DNA of 50,117 nucleotides from positions 1 through 50,117 of the forward strand of contig FOCC01000012.1 of the NCBI GenBank assembly GCA_900110005.1, read 5' to 3'. Positions within the stretch are counted from its first letter, which is position 1; every line of letters begins with the position of its first letter. The position numbers and the translations under genes were made by a program. This document shows, one piece after another, positions 17,074-27,083 of this stretch. Source of the stretch: Ligilactobacillus sp. WC1T17. GTDB lineage: Bacteria > Bacillota > Bacilli > Lactobacillales > Lactobacillaceae. The notes beneath the pieces are model-generated. The model worked only from the letters and a program-made list of their open reading frames with translations. It was not told the DNA's origin and searched no databases.

Positions 17074-17757
17074 TTAGCGGGCTTCTAAAACTTCAGGGCC
17101 GTTTTGCCGACCAACAATGACCGTATTAACCATGTCTAAGAACAGCCCATGTTCAACCACACCAACTTGGTGGATTAAATATTCGGCTAATTCATGCGGA
17201 TGGTCAATGCTTCCTAAATGCAAATCAATAATGTAATTGTCGGAATCCGTTAAGAGCAGACCGCCTTGATCATTTTTTCTAAAAGAAGGGTTTAAACCTT
17301 TAGCTTCAAATTTGGCGAAAAGTTTTTGGCTGCCATAAGGGATAACTTCAACGGGCAGGGGGAATGATCCCAATTGCTGTGACAATTTGCTTTCATCGAC
17401 AATCCAAATAACCTTATCAGAATTAGTAGCAACAATTTTTTCAAATAAAAGAGCTGCACCGCCGCCTTTAATGCCTTGGAAGTCGGCGGAAATTTCATCG
17501 GCGCCGTCAATCGTTAAGTCGATTTTTTCGACTTCATCAACTGATTTCAAAGGAATCCCCAGGGCTTGTGCTTGTTTTGCCGTTCGGTTAGAAGTTGTTA
17601 CACCGGTAATATGCAAGCCTTCATCTTTAATGCGTCTGCCTAAGGCTTCAACCATGTAATAAACGGTGGAACCGGTGCCTAAACCAACAGTCATATTATC
17701 TTTAATCCATTCAACGGATTTTTCACCAACGAGTTTTTTTAATTCATTTTGATCCAT
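17074..17757 (-). CDS. rpiA: ribose-5-phosphate isomerase A
   Basis: Interconverts ribose-5-phosphate and ribulose-5-phosphate in the pentose phosphate pathway. The 227-residue protein carries [10 protein letters not shown] near residue 25, TIDGADEI near residue 81 and [12 protein letters not shown] near residue 94, the substrate loop and catalytic acids of RpiA. TAGGAGG lies upstream of ATG 17757. No terminator is visible between it and pepC, so readthrough is possible. Confidence 0.96.
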   Translation of the reverse strand: MDQNELKKLVGEKSVEWIKDNMTVGLGTGSTVYYMVEALGRRIKDEGLHITGVTTSNRTAKQAQALGIPLKSVDEVEKIDLTIDGADEISADFQGIKGGGAALLFEKIVATNSDKVIWIVDESKLSQQLGSFPLPVEVIPYGSQKLFAKFEAKGLNPSFRKNDQGGLLLTDSDNYIIDLHLGSIDHPHELAEYLIHQVGVVEHGLFLDMVNTVIVGRQNGPEVLEAR

Positions 17758-17836
17758 TAAAAAGACCTCCTATCCGTAATTTATCATATACTAAAGCGCT
17801 CCTAAAAGCCAAGCGCTTTTTAAGTTTTGAAGGCAC

Positions 17837-17869
17837 AAAAAAACCTCACTTTATATAGTGAGGTTTTTA
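17837..17869. terminator. terminator of the malolactic operon
   Basis: AAAAAACCTCACT / AGTGAGGTTTTT hairpin, functional for mleP on the minus strand. A second inverted repeat, AAGCGCT...AGCGCTT (17794-17820), lies between it and rpiA. Confidence 0.87.
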
Positions 17870-17873
17870 ATGC

Positions 17874-19145
17874 TTAATGCAGGAATGGAATGAGTAAACC
17901 ACCCAAGATTAAGACGATAGCACCGCCAAGACGGTTGGCCATTTGGGCAAAAGCAATCATTTCCATGCGGTCAGCAGCTGAAAGCACGGCGATGTTACCT
18001 GTACCACCCATGGAGTTGTTAATCATACCAGCACCGATAGCTGTTTCGACTGGATATAAACCAAAGATCATACCCAAGAACCAGCTGGCAAGACCCATTG
18101 AAACAACTGAAGTCAAACTAATGACAACAAATTGCCAAGTCATAGCATGTGCCAAAGATGAAAGGTCAATCATGGAAAGACCGATACCGGCTAAAACAGC
18201 GTGAGTCAAGTTAGTCATAACGACTTTGTTGAACATAACAACTGTTTCTTCTAACGGCTTTGGAACTAAGTCAGTAGCTTTCAAGATGAATACTAAGATA
18301 ATCATGAAGGCATAGCTGTGAACCTTAGGTACGAAAGTGTTCAAAATTACACCGATTAAGAACAAAGTAAAGGCAAACATCAAACCGACACCAATCTTAG
18401 CAGCATCTAAAGTTGGCTGCTTTTTAGCAACGTCATCTTTATCAACGTGGATTAAAACCCCGTGACCATTGTATTTTGTACTGCTAAAACCTTTAGCAAT
18501 CACAATTGCACCAATGATAGCCAAGATGTTGCCTAAAGTAGTAGCTGGAGCCAATTGGGAAAGGATAGGACCAGCACTAGTGTGTAGACCAGCAGCGTAG
18601 ATTTTAGACAAAGGCACAATCCCAGCGCCCATCCCGCCTGCCATTTGGGCAAATGAGATGTACATTACTGAGTGTCCGAAGCCTTGACCTAAAAGCATTC
18701 CCACTAAACCAGTAGCAAAGAAGCCGACAACCATTGTTGCCAAAGAAATTGGAATAAACTTAGCTGAAGCTTTAACTAAAAGCTTGCGGTTCATGCCTAA
18801 GATAGCACCGCAGATTAAAGCGGCAATATAGAAGTCTAAAAAGCCCCAATCACTCATGAAAGTTGAAGTGGCAGAGATGACGTTCTTAGGAATTAAGCCG
18901 GTAGCAGCTAAAATAGCACCAGCTAAAAGGGTGAAGACAGATCCACCACCCAGGTAAGTATTCCAAAATGGTAATTTTTCACCGATGAAATACATGAGGT
19001 GACCTAAAACAACTAACATGAAGGTAATGCCTAACATGTTGAGAGGTAAGTTACCCATGGCAATTGAAATGGCTAAAACCACTACAAAGCCAAGGTAAAG
19101 TGGTAAGGAAACCCCAGCAATTTTAATTTCGTTTAATTGTTTCAT
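17874..19145 (-). CDS. mleP: malate carrier, 2-hydroxycarboxylate transporter (2HCT) family
   Basis: Exchanges external L-malate for internal L-lactate (or takes up malate), which makes malolactic fermentation energy-generating. The 423-residue protein is almost entirely hydrophobic with about 11 segments. It has the two 2HCT re-entrant loop signatures: the glycine-rich FAQMAGGMGAGIVPL near residue 165 and NNSMGGTGNIAVL near residue 385. The related CitP carries citrate; the neighbour malolactic enzyme favours malate here. It follows mleA by 31 bases in one operon and is closed by the terminator at 17837. Confidence 0.92.
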   Translation of the reverse strand: MKQLNEIKIAGVSLPLYLGFVVVLAISIAMGNLPLNMLGITFMLVVLGHLMYFIGEKLPFWNTYLGGGSVFTLLAGAILAATGLIPKNVISATSTFMSDWGFLDFYIAALICGAILGMNRKLLVKASAKFIPISLATMVVGFFATGLVGMLLGQGFGHSVMYISFAQMAGGMGAGIVPLSKIYAAGLHTSAGPILSQLAPATTLGNILAIIGAIVIAKGFSSTKYNGHGVLIHVDKDDVAKKQPTLDAAKIGVGLMFAFTLFLIGVILNTFVPKVHSYAFMIILVFILKATDLVPKPLEETVVMFNKVVMTNLTHAVLAGIGLSMIDLSSLAHAMTWQFVVISLTSVVSMGLASWFLGMIFGLYPVETAIGAGMINNSMGGTGNIAVLSAADRMEMIAFAQMANRLGGAIVLILGGLLIPFLH

Positions 19146-19176
19146 TTCAATAACACTTTCTCTTTTTTTATTAATT

Positions 19177-20799
19177 TTAGTACTTAGGTGTCCAGAACAT
19201 GTCGCGAACGGCCTTAGTCATATCTTGTTCTTGTGCCTTAGCTAAGCCTTGTTCTTGTGCCTTTTTGGCAACAGCTTCAGCTACCCTAAGTGAAACGTTA
19301 TTAACGTCAGCAAATGATGGCAGTACAGGAGCACCTGGCTTAGTTGTATCAACTAAACCGGATAAAGCATGGGCAGCAGCCCCAACCATTTCGTCAGTAA
19401 GCAAGCTTGCTTCTGAAGCAATCATACCAAGACCAAGACCTGGGTAGATCAAAGCGTTGTTAGCTTGGCCGATAACGTAGTCAACACCCTTGTAAGTAAT
19501 TGTACCTGATGGAACACCAGTAGCAACGAAGGCCTTACCATCAGACCATTCGATAACTTGTTCAGCAGTTGCTTCAAGTTTCTTAGTAGGGTTGGAAATT
19601 GGGAAGATAACTGGGCGTTCTGTGTTAGCGCACATTGCTTCGATAACTTCTTTAGTGAAACCACCGGCATTAGTTGAAGTACCAACTAAGATAGTAGCGC
19701 CGCAAGCCTTGATAACTTGTGCCAAATCAGTCATATCGCCTTTGCCTTCAAAATCACTGCGTTTCTTAGCAAATGGCTTTTGTGCAGGTGTTAGGTCTTC
19801 CATGTCGTCGAATAACAAACCTTGCTTGTCAACCATGAAGAAGTGCTTGTAAGCTTCGTCTTCTGACATGCCTTCAGCAACCATTTCAGCGTGAACACGG
19901 CCGGCAATCCCAGCACCGGCAGAACCGGAACCGTAGCACAAGTAAACTTGGTCAGTTAATTTTTCATTCTTGATGTCCATAGCGCCAAAGACACCGCCTA
20001 AAACAACAATCCCTGTTCCTTGGATATCATCATTGAAAGTAGGAATCTTGTCTTTGTAACGGTTTAAGATATCAGCAGCAGTTGAACGGCCGAAGTCTTC
20101 CCAGTGTAAGTACAACTTAGGGAACATGTTTTCAGCAATTTCAACAAATTTGTCGATGAATTCATCGTATTGCTTGCCGTGAACACGTTCATGACGATTA
20201 CCAAGGTACATTGGGTTTTCAAGTAATTCTTTGCGGTTTGTACCAGCGTCGATAACAAGTGGCATAACTGTAGCTGGGTCGATACCGGCAGCAGCAGTGT
20301 AGACCATCAATTTACCAACAGAGATATCAACACCTTGAACACCCCAGTCACCAATACCTAAGATACCTTCAGCATCAGTTACAACGATTAAGCGAATATC
20401 GCGGTCGCCAGCAGCATTTTTCAAAGTTGCTTCGATGTTTTCTGGATGGTTGATATCAAGATAAGCAGCGTATTGTGGATCAACGTATAATTCAGAATAT
20501 TGTTCGATTGTTTCAGCGATAACCGGATCATAAACGATAGGGTTGAATTCCATCAAGTGTTGGCTGAACAAGTAATAGAATAAAGTCCGGTTAGTGTTGA
20601 AAATTTCCATCAAGAAATGACGCTTTTCAAGATTTGATGGCTTTTTAGTGAATTGTTGGTAAGCTTGGTCAGCTTGTTCTTGCAAAGTTTGAACGTATGG
20701 TGGCAAGATACCAACTAAACCTAATTCTTGACGTTCTTCCATACTAAAAGCAGTACCCTTGTTTAAGAAGGGGTTGTTTAAAATTTCATGTGCTTTCAT
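19177..20799 (-). CDS. mleA: malolactic enzyme
   Basis: Decarboxylates L-malate directly to L-lactate and CO2 with NAD+ and Mn2+, raising pH and, with MleP, building proton motive force. The 540-residue length fits malolactic enzyme (about 541) rather than shorter malic enzymes. Landmarks are [37 protein letters not shown] and the nucleotide-binding [11 protein letters not shown]. Separation from NAD-malic enzyme rests on length and on the mleP/mleR context. An MleR-type operator and promoter lie upstream. Confidence 0.93.
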   Translation of the reverse strand: MKAHEILNNPFLNKGTAFSMEERQELGLVGILPPYVQTLQEQADQAYQQFTKKPSNLEKRHFLMEIFNTNRTLFYYLFSQHLMEFNPIVYDPVIAETIEQYSELYVDPQYAAYLDINHPENIEATLKNAAGDRDIRLIVVTDAEGILGIGDWGVQGVDISVGKLMVYTAAAGIDPATVMPLVIDAGTNRKELLENPMYLGNRHERVHGKQYDEFIDKFVEIAENMFPKLYLHWEDFGRSTAADILNRYKDKIPTFNDDIQGTGIVVLGGVFGAMDIKNEKLTDQVYLCYGSGSAGAGIAGRVHAEMVAEGMSEDEAYKHFFMVDKQGLLFDDMEDLTPAQKPFAKKRSDFEGKGDMTDLAQVIKACGATILVGTSTNAGGFTKEVIEAMCANTERPVIFPISNPTKKLEATAEQVIEWSDGKAFVATGVPSGTITYKGVDYVIGQANNALIYPGLGLGMIASEASLLTDEMVGAAAHALSGLVDTTKPGAPVLPSFADVNNVSLRVAEAVAKKAQEQGLAKAQEQDMTKAVRDMFWTPKY

Positions 20800-20844
20800 G
20801 TTTTTTTCTCCTCTTGGTTGTTCTTTTTGACTTACGATTTTATA

Positions 20845-20874
20845 ACTATAAACGATGGTTCAAATTATAGTCAA
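20845..20874 (-). promoter_or_regulatory. mleA promoter and putative MleR operator
   Basis: A perfect inverted repeat ACTATAA-N13-TTATAGT (20845-20871) lies between divergent mleA and mleR. On the minus strand -35 TTGACT (20869-20874) and -10 TATAGT (20845-20850), 18 bases apart, coincide with the two arms. The size and position suit a LysR-type regulator. Confidence 0.6.
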
Positions 20875-20920
20875 CTCCAAGGGTTGTGATAAAAAAAATT
20901 TATAACAGCACGAAAAGTAT

Positions 20921-20926
20921 TATAAT
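20921..20926 (+). promoter_or_regulatory. mleR -10 box
   Basis: TATAAT at 20921-20926 with a weak -35 candidate TTTATA (20899-20904, 16-bp spacer). It is divergent from the mleA promoter. Confidence 0.5.
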
Positions 20927-20957
20927 AGAAGTAATTTTTGATAAAGCAGGTGACGGC

Positions 20958-21839
20958 ATGAATTTACGCGATTTAGAATATTTTTATCAACTGTCCCTTA
21001 TTAAGTCATATACGGGTGTGGCCCAACACTTTAACATCAGCCAGCCGACGGTTTCATATGCCGTTAAAAGGCTCGAAGAAGAGTTGGGATGTGATTTAGT
21101 TATTAAAGATAATTCGCACCGCTCCGTTGTTTTAACCACGCAGGGTGATATTTTCGCTCATCACATTGAAACAGTCTTGCTGCATGTCAGATTAGGTATT
21201 AATGAAGTCAAGCAGTCGTTAGAACCCAAGCCGACAGTAGGTTTTCCGCCGATTATTATGAATTATATTATGGATGATTTAATCAGACATGATAAAGAAG
21301 GCAATCTTTTGTCTAAAATCAGCACGATTAGGGGCGGGTCTAGGACTTTACTGCTGCGTTTGCTGAATAAAAAGCTTGATTTCAGCTTCATTGGATCGTT
21401 GGAACCATTGAGACATGATGATTTAGCAATTAAATTGCTTTTTAAAAAGCCTTTTTACTTTGTGGTTGCTAAAAATCACCCTTTAGCTGGCAAAGGAGAG
21501 CTGTCATTTCAGGATGTTTTGACGGAAAAATTTATCTTGCTTGATGAAAATAATACCCATTTTACGGCTTTTGAGACGTTAAACCGGCGGTATCAAAACA
21601 AGGCCAAAGTTTTCTTTAAAATTGATGATGTTGCCTTAATTAAACAAATGGTGGCGGAAAACTTCGGCATTTCTTTGTTATCAGACATTGCTTTAGGTAA
21701 TAGCGAAGAGGATTTGGTCAAGATTCCTTTAGTTGCTAAAGATAAAATGGATTTTTATATCAGCTATGTCTACCAAAAAGGTGCGGTTTTGTCACGGACT
21801 TTGCAGCAATTATTGGAAGTAGTAGAAAAAATTTCATAA
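20958..21839 (+). CDS. mleR: LysR-family activator of the malolactic genes
   Basis: Transcription factor expected to activate mleA-mleP in response to malate. The 293-residue protein has a LysR winged helix at residues 1-60 (MNLRDLEYFYQL ... HFNISQPTVSYAVKRLEEELG) and a periplasmic-binding-protein-like effector domain after about residue 90. ATG 20958 has AGCAGGTGA upstream and gives the canonical LysR N-terminus; the open frame back to 20886 crosses the promoter -10 box. It is divergently transcribed from mleA across an operator-like inverted repeat. Confidence 0.9.
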   Translation: MNLRDLEYFYQLSLIKSYTGVAQHFNISQPTVSYAVKRLEEELGCDLVIKDNSHRSVVLTTQGDIFAHHIETVLLHVRLGINEVKQSLEPKPTVGFPPIIMNYIMDDLIRHDKEGNLLSKISTIRGGSRTLLLRLLNKKLDFSFIGSLEPLRHDDLAIKLLFKKPFYFVVAKNHPLAGKGELSFQDVLTEKFILLDENNTHFTAFETLNRRYQNKAKVFFKIDDVALIKQMVAENFGISLLSDIALGNSEEDLVKIPLVAKDKMDFYISYVYQKGAVLSRTLQQLLEVVEKIS

Positions 21840-21866
21840 AAAAAGCCCCAACTGGGGCTTTTTTTA
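21838..21866. terminator. bidirectional terminator between mleR and the acetyltransferase
   Basis: AAAAAGCCCC AACT GGGGCTTTTTTT hairpin shared by convergent genes. Confidence 0.9.
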
Positions 21867-22145
21867 GCGTTTAAATAATAAATCAGCTAATTCAGGGTGT
21901 TTTTCGAAATATTTTTGAGTAAAAGGACAAAGTGGCAAAATTGTCTTATTTTGAGTTTTAACTTGTTCTACAAATTCTTGGGTAATTTTGCCGGCTAAGC
22001 CTAAGCCGCGGTGATTTTCATCCACGAAGGTCCGTTCGACGACATAGGTATGATTTGAATTAATCATGGTAAATCCAATCGTAGCAATCATGGCGTTTGT
22101 GTCGTCTTTTAAATTGAATTCATTTTTTTGCCATTCAAAAGTCAT
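21864..22145 (-). CDS. small GNAT-like N-acetyltransferase (YjdJ/YidJ type)
   Basis: A 93-residue GCN5-related acetyltransferase of the short single-domain class. The acetyl-CoA loop is visible as VDENHRGLGLAGKITQEFVE near residue 45, followed by the ILPLCPFTQKYFEKHPE ending typical of this subfamily (Pfam GNAT_acetyltr_2). The substrate is unknown. ATG 22145 has AAGGGGGG upstream. It is monocistronic between mleR and dut and reads opposite to both. Confidence 0.85.
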   Translation of the reverse strand: MTFEWQKNEFNLKDDTNAMIATIGFTMINSNHTYVVERTFVDENHRGLGLAGKITQEFVEQVKTQNKTILPLCPFTQKYFEKHPELADLLFKR

Positions 22146-22261
22146 TTCAAGCCCCCCTTATATTAGGTATAATATACACTGTAATTATACCATTTAAGCT
22201 GCTTTATTAAAAAAATAAAACCAGTCAAAAGATGGTCTTTAAAGATTGAGAGGATTTGAAG

Positions 22262-22798
22262 ATGAAACGCGGATTTGAAATTGTAACAAAGTATCAAGAT
22301 CAGAATGTGCATGTACCACACCGAGCCACCAAGAAGGCTGCCGGCTATGACTTTGAATGTGCTTGTGATTTTGTCTTGCCCAGCATTTGGAAAAGAGATT
22401 TTTTGAAAATTTTGTGGGCTTTAAAAAAGCAAAAAGATTATACACTTGATCAGCTATCTAAAGCTGACCAAGTGTTAAAGCCCTATTTGGTGCCTACTGG
22501 CATCAAGGCTTATATGCAAGACGATGAATTTTTAATGCTGGCTAACCGGTCCAGCAATCCGTTGAAACGGCGGTTAATTTTGCCTAATGGGGTTGGCATT
22601 GTGGATAGCGATTATTACAACAATCCGAATAATGAAGGTGAGATTTTTTTCCAGCTCATCAATTTTGGTTTAAAAGATGTGGTTTTGAAAAAAGGCGAAC
22701 GGATTGGTCAAGGCATCTTTTTGCAATATTTGAAAGCTGATGAAGAAGAAACACCTAAAAATCAGCGGCAGGGCGGCTTTGGTTCTTCAGGCCGATAA
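22262..22798 (+). CDS. dut: dUTP diphosphatase
   Basis: Hydrolyses dUTP to dUMP and PPi, keeping uracil out of DNA and supplying thymidylate synthesis. The 178-residue trimeric-type dUTPase shows AAGYDFECA (motif 1), LANRSSNP (motif 2), NGVGIVDSDYYNN (motif 3) and the C-terminal RQGGFGSSGR arm (motif 5). An insert at about residues 40-75 makes it longer than the E. coli enzyme. ATG 22262 is preferred over TTG 22256 because GAGAGGA lies 8 bases before it. radA follows after 68 bases. Confidence 0.92.
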   Translation: MKRGFEIVTKYQDQNVHVPHRATKKAAGYDFECACDFVLPSIWKRDFLKILWALKKQKDYTLDQLSKADQVLKPYLVPTGIKAYMQDDEFLMLANRSSNPLKRRLILPNGVGIVDSDYYNNPNNEGEIFFQLINFGLKDVVLKKGERIGQGIFLQYLKADEEETPKNQRQGGFGSSGR

Positions 22799-22866
22799 AA
22801 GTTTAGTGGTTTTTTTAACATTATTGTATATAGATTGCTATATAATAAATACTTAGGGGGGATTTA

Positions 22867-24240
22867 ATGGCAAAAAGCAAAACACGCTATGTGTGCCAAA
22901 GCTGCGGCTATATTTCGCCGCGTTATTTGGGACGGTGTCCGAATTGCGGTGAGTGGAATACTTTAGTTGAAGAAGTTGAAGAAAAAGCGGCTGTAAAAAG
23001 TCAAGCAAATGCGCGGACGACAATCGCTGGGCAAAAAGTAAAACCGCAGCTTTTAAAAGAAGTAACTGCCAAAGAAACGCCGCGGGTTGTTACGGAAAAT
23101 GGCGAATTAAACCGTGTTTTAGGAGGCGGAATTGTTCCTGGGTCCTTAGTGTTAATCGGTGGTGATCCTGGCATTGGCAAATCAACCCTGCTCTTGCAGC
23201 TATCAGGAGAATTGGCGCAAAAAAGCAAGGTGCTCTACGTTTCGGGTGAAGAAAGTGCTAATCAGATTAAAATGCGGGCTGACCGGCTGGGGGTTGGTGG
23301 TAGCGAATTTTACCTCTATCCTGAAACGGATATGCCTAGCATTTTAGCCAACATTGATGAACTTAAGCCGGATTATGTCATTATTGATTCTGTGCAGACC
23401 ATGCAAGATCCCGAATTGACATCGGCGATTGGGAGTGTGGCGCAAATCCGCTCTGTGACGGCTTCTTTGATGCAAGTAGCCAAGGTTAACGGTATTACTG
23501 TTTTTATCGTTGGACACGTTACTAAGGGCGGTGCCATTGCTGGGCCGAAGATTTTAGAGCACATGGTGGATACCGTTTTGTATTTTGAAGGCGACATGCA
23601 CCGGACTTACCGCATTTTAAGAGCGGTAAAAAATCGTTTTGGTTCTACCAACGAAATTGGTGTTTTTGATATGCGCGAAGACGGGTTAAAAGAAGTCAAA
23701 AATCCTTCGGAAATCTTCTTAGAAGAACGTCTCAAAGGCGCTACTGGTTCGGCGGTGGTGGTTTCAGTTGAAGGAACCAGACCTATCTTAGCTGAAATTC
23801 AGGCTTTGGTTACGCCAACGGCTTTTGGAAATGCCAAAAGAACGACTAACGGCTTAGATCATAACCGTGTTTCTTTAATTATGGCAGTACTAGAAAAACG
23901 CTCCGGGCTGTTGTTGCAGAACCAGGATGCTTACCTGAAGGCAGCGGGTGGCGTTAAATTAGATGAGCCGGCGATTGACCTGGCGATTGCGGTAAGTCTT
24001 GTTTCGAGCTATCGTGACGAAGAAACTTCACCTGGTGATTGTTTTATCGGTGAATTAGGTTTAACAGGCGAAGTCAGACGTGTCAGCCGAATTGAAGCTC
24101 GCGTTAATGAAGCCGCTAAATTAGGCTTTAAGCGCGCTTTTGTGCCTAAGCATAATTTAGACGGCTGGACTTTTCCAGCTAATATGCAGGTCATTGGCGT
24201 GCAGACTTTAAATGAAACCCTCAAGGAAGTTTTTAGATAA
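22867..24240 (+). CDS. radA: DNA repair/recombination protein RadA
   Basis: Processes recombination intermediates (branch migration). The 457-residue length is normal. Order seen: zinc ribbon (Cys10, Cys13, Cys24, Cys27), RecA-like ATPase with Walker [11 protein letters not shown] (Lys105), the RadA-specific [11 protein letters not shown] near residue 257, and a Lon-protease-like C-terminal domain. GGGGGG six bases before the ATG acts as ribosome binding site. It is followed after 13 bases by the PIN/TRAM gene, a common Firmicute pair. Confidence 0.97.
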   Translation: MAKSKTRYVCQSCGYISPRYLGRCPNCGEWNTLVEEVEEKAAVKSQANARTTIAGQKVKPQLLKEVTAKETPRVVTENGELNRVLGGGIVPGSLVLIGGDPGIGKSTLLLQLSGELAQKSKVLYVSGEESANQIKMRADRLGVGGSEFYLYPETDMPSILANIDELKPDYVIIDSVQTMQDPELTSAIGSVAQIRSVTASLMQVAKVNGITVFIVGHVTKGGAIAGPKILEHMVDTVLYFEGDMHRTYRILRAVKNRFGSTNEIGVFDMREDGLKEVKNPSEIFLEERLKGATGSAVVVSVEGTRPILAEIQALVTPTAFGNAKRTTNGLDHNRVSLIMAVLEKRSGLLLQNQDAYLKAAGGVKLDEPAIDLAIAVSLVSSYRDEETSPGDCFIGELGLTGEVRRVSRIEARVNEAAKLGFKRAFVPKHNLDGWTFPANMQVIGVQTLNETLKEVFR

Positions 24241-24253
24241 TAGGAGGAAAAAT

Positions 24254-25369
24254 ATGCGAAAACGAATGATACAGCTGGTTTTTGTTATTTTAGGAATTAG
24301 CATGGGTTATTCCTTTTTACCGGATTTATGGTTCCAATTAAGGATTACCAATCATATTCTACGGATTCCTGTTGTTAATGCTTTAATCGGCTTAGTTGTG
24401 ATGGGAATTTTAGCCTTATTTTTAGTAGGACCGGTTGAAAAGTTATTAAATAAGTTAGAAAAAAATCTCGCTAAGCAGCAGACTGAAGTGATTATTGCCG
24501 AAAGTATTGCAATTGTGGTTTCATTATTGATTGCAGTGTTGATTTCAACTTTATTCTGGCGTTCGCAATTATTCTTTATCAACACTGTTTTACCTATTAT
24601 TACCATGATTTTATTTGCTTATATGGGCTGGTTCTTTGGAAGAACGCGCTTAAATGACTTGATGAAGTTATTTGGCGGTCGGCTCAATTCTGGTAATCGA
24701 AAAAAAGAAACTGAGGCAGTTTTGGAACGTAAAGCAGGCGATAATTTTCATAAATATAAGCTGTTAGATACAAATATTTTAATTGATGGCCGTATCTATG
24801 ATTTAGCTAAAACTGGTTTTTTAGAAGGTACCTTGATTGTGCCTAACTTTGTTTTATATGAATTGCAATATATTGCTGATTCGGGCGATAGCATTAAACG
24901 AGTGCGCGGCCGGCGCGGGTTGGATATTTTGAATAAATTACGCTCTGAAAAGATTGTCCCCGTTGAGATGTATGAAGGTGATTTTGAAGATATTCCTGAA
25001 GTTGATTCGAAGCTGATTAAGCTGGCTAAACTTTTAGATGCCGTTATTGTTACAAATGATTACAATTTAAATAAGGTTAGCGAATTTCAAAATGTACAGG
25101 TTTTAAATGTTAATGCCTTGGCTAAATCACTCAAGCCGCGGGTTATTCCAGGCGAAAAATTAAATGTAATGGTCATCAAAAATGGGACTGAAAGGCAGCA
25201 AGGGGTGGCCTACCTTGATGACGGTACGATGATTGTGGTTGAAGATGGCCGCTACTTTATGAATAAGACCATTGAAGTTGAAGTTACTTCAGCTTTGCAA
25301 ACTGATGCAGGCCGCATGATTTTCGCTAAGCCGGTGCACTCTAAACGGGGCATTAAAGAAAAAAACTAA
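24254..25369 (+). CDS. membrane-anchored PIN/TRAM domain protein (YacL type)
   Basis: Putative membrane-bound nuclease. The 371-residue protein has about four membrane helices in residues 1-135. A PIN domain follows from about residue 165 (KLLDTNILIDGRIYDL, then ELQYIADS and VIVTNDYNLNKV, carrying acidic metal ligands), and a C-terminal TRAM domain of RNA-binding type starts from about residue 290. TAGGAGGA is 6 bases before ATG 24254; the frame back to 24212 overlaps radA. The position between radA and gltX matches yacL in other Firmicutes. Confidence 0.9.
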   Translation: MRKRMIQLVFVILGISMGYSFLPDLWFQLRITNHILRIPVVNALIGLVVMGILALFLVGPVEKLLNKLEKNLAKQQTEVIIAESIAIVVSLLIAVLISTLFWRSQLFFINTVLPIITMILFAYMGWFFGRTRLNDLMKLFGGRLNSGNRKKETEAVLERKAGDNFHKYKLLDTNILIDGRIYDLAKTGFLEGTLIVPNFVLYELQYIADSGDSIKRVRGRRGLDILNKLRSEKIVPVEMYEGDFEDIPEVDSKLIKLAKLLDAVIVTNDYNLNKVSEFQNVQVLNVNALAKSLKPRVIPGEKLNVMVIKNGTERQQGVAYLDDGTMIVVEDGRYFMNKTIEVEVTSALQTDAGRMIFAKPVHSKRGIKEKN

Positions 25370-25429
25370 GTAAAAAGCAAATCTTAGGTTTATTTTTCTT
25401 GGCATTCATTGTAAAATCGATAATGTATG

Positions 25430-25447
25430 ACTGTATTACAGTATAAT
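25430..25447 (+). promoter_or_regulatory. gltX -10 region with overlapping palindrome
   Basis: TATAAT (25442-25447) is preceded by the 13-base palindrome ACTGTATTACAGT (25430-25442). No good -35 is seen at 16-18 bases, so the promoter may need a factor. The operator role is only a possibility. Confidence 0.35.
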
Positions 25448-25478
25448 TAGCTATAAATTTCAGAAAGAGGCGCTTAAA

Positions 25479-26969
25479 TTGGCAAAAGACAAGATTCGTG
25501 TTCGCTATGCTCCAAGCCCAACTGGCCACTTACATATCGGTAATGCACGGACAGCTTTATTCAACTATTTGTTTGCACGACACAACAAAGGCACATTCGT
25601 TTTGCGGATTGAAGATACCGATACAAAACGTAATATTGCCGACGGCGAAAGAAGCCAGATGGAAAACCTGCACTGGCTTGGTATCGACTGGGATGAAGGC
25701 CCAGACAAGCCAGGTGAATATGGTCCTTACCGTCAATCAGAACGTAAGAGTATTTACCAACCTTTGATCCAAGAACTTTTGGATAAAGATTTAGCTTATG
25801 AATCCTTCATGACTGAAGATGAACTCAACGAACAGCGTGAAGCCCAAAAAGCTCGCGGTGAAGCACCTCGTTATGAATACGAATATGAAGGCATGACAGC
25901 CGAAGAAATCAAAGCTAAGCAAGATGAAGCTCGCGCTAAAGGTTTGAAGCCGGTTATCAGAATTCGTGTTCCCCATGACGTTGTTTATGAATGGGATGAC
26001 ATCGTTAAAGGCCACATCAGCTTTAACTCCGATACTATCGGGGGCGATTTCGTTATTCAAAAACGCGATGGGATGCCAACTTACAACTTTGCCGTGGTTG
26101 TTGATGACCATTTAATGAAGATTACGCATGTTTTGCGTGGTGATGATCACGTAGCCAACACACCAAAGCAATTGGCTGTCTACCAAGCTTTCGGCTGGGA
26201 AGCACCTGTATTTGGCCATATGTCACTTATCATCAACACTGAAACAGGTAAGAAATTATCTAAGCGTGATGAATCAGTGCTGCAATTTATCGAACAATAT
26301 CGTTCCTTAGGTTACCTTCCAGAAGCTATGTTTAACTTCATTACTTTGTTAGGCTGGTCTCCAGTGGGTGAATCTGAAATCTTCAGCCAAAAGGAATTCA
26401 TCAAGATGTTTGATCCAAAGCGTTTGAGCCGCTCACCTGCTGCCTTTGACGGCAAGAAGCTCGAATGGGTCAACAACCAATATGTTAAGGCTGCTGATGA
26501 CAGTGAACTTGCCAACTCAGCTATCAAGCAATTGATTAAAGCTGGTAAATTGCCAGAAAACCCAGATGCCAAAACAATTGCCTGGGCTCGTCATTTGGTT
26601 TCCTTGTATAAGCGTCAAATGTCTTATACAGCTCAAATCACTGATATGGCAGAAATCTTCTTCAATGAACCGCCAAAACTTGATGAAGCTTCTATGCAAG
26701 AACTTAGTGATGAATCAGCTAAGACTGTTTTAACTGAATTTGCTAAGCGTGCGCAAGACCTCAAGTTGTTTGATGCGATTGAAATTCAAGCCATGATTCG
26801 CCAAATCCAAAAGGATACGGGTATTAAAGGCCGCAAGCTTTACATGCCAATCCGGATTGCGACTACACGTGAAATGCATGGCCCAGAATTGGCACCATCA
26901 ATTGAACTTTTAGGCCGTGACAAAGCTTTGGCACATTTGAACAAGACCTTAGAAGAAATGGGCAACTAA
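25479..26969 (+). CDS. gltX: glutamyl-tRNA synthetase
   Basis: Charges tRNA-Glu, and in Gram-positives also tRNA-Gln for later transamidation. The 496-residue class I synthetase has HIGN at residues 19-22 and the KMSKS-equivalent KLSKR near residue 259. The start is TTG 25479, set by AGAAAGAGG upstream and by the family N-terminus ([10 protein letters not shown]). A terminator separates it from cysS. It has no T-box leader, unlike tyrS in this window. Confidence 0.97.
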   Translation: MAKDKIRVRYAPSPTGHLHIGNARTALFNYLFARHNKGTFVLRIEDTDTKRNIADGERSQMENLHWLGIDWDEGPDKPGEYGPYRQSERKSIYQPLIQELLDKDLAYESFMTEDELNEQREAQKARGEAPRYEYEYEGMTAEEIKAKQDEARAKGLKPVIRIRVPHDVVYEWDDIVKGHISFNSDTIGGDFVIQKRDGMPTYNFAVVVDDHLMKITHVLRGDDHVANTPKQLAVYQAFGWEAPVFGHMSLIINTETGKKLSKRDESVLQFIEQYRSLGYLPEAMFNFITLLGWSPVGESEIFSQKEFIKMFDPKRLSRSPAAFDGKKLEWVNNQYVKAADDSELANSAIKQLIKAGKLPENPDAKTIAWARHLVSLYKRQMSYTAQITDMAEIFFNEPPKLDEASMQELSDESAKTVLTEFAKRAQDLKLFDAIEIQAMIRQIQKDTGIKGRKLYMPIRIATTREMHGPELAPSIELLGRDKALAHLNKTLEEMGN

Positions 26970-26980
26970 GCTCAAAGCGA

Positions 26981-27010
26981 AGGGCTGGGATTTTCCCAGC
27001 CCTTTTTTTA
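26981..27010 (+). terminator. gltX terminator
   Basis: AAGGGCTGGGA TTT TCCCAGCCC hairpin with T7. Confidence 0.93.
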
Positions 27011-27083
27011 TTGATAAGTAGGCTGAAATTTTGCTGATTTTTGCGTATAATGTAACTAATAATACGATTAAGGGGGAAGGCAG

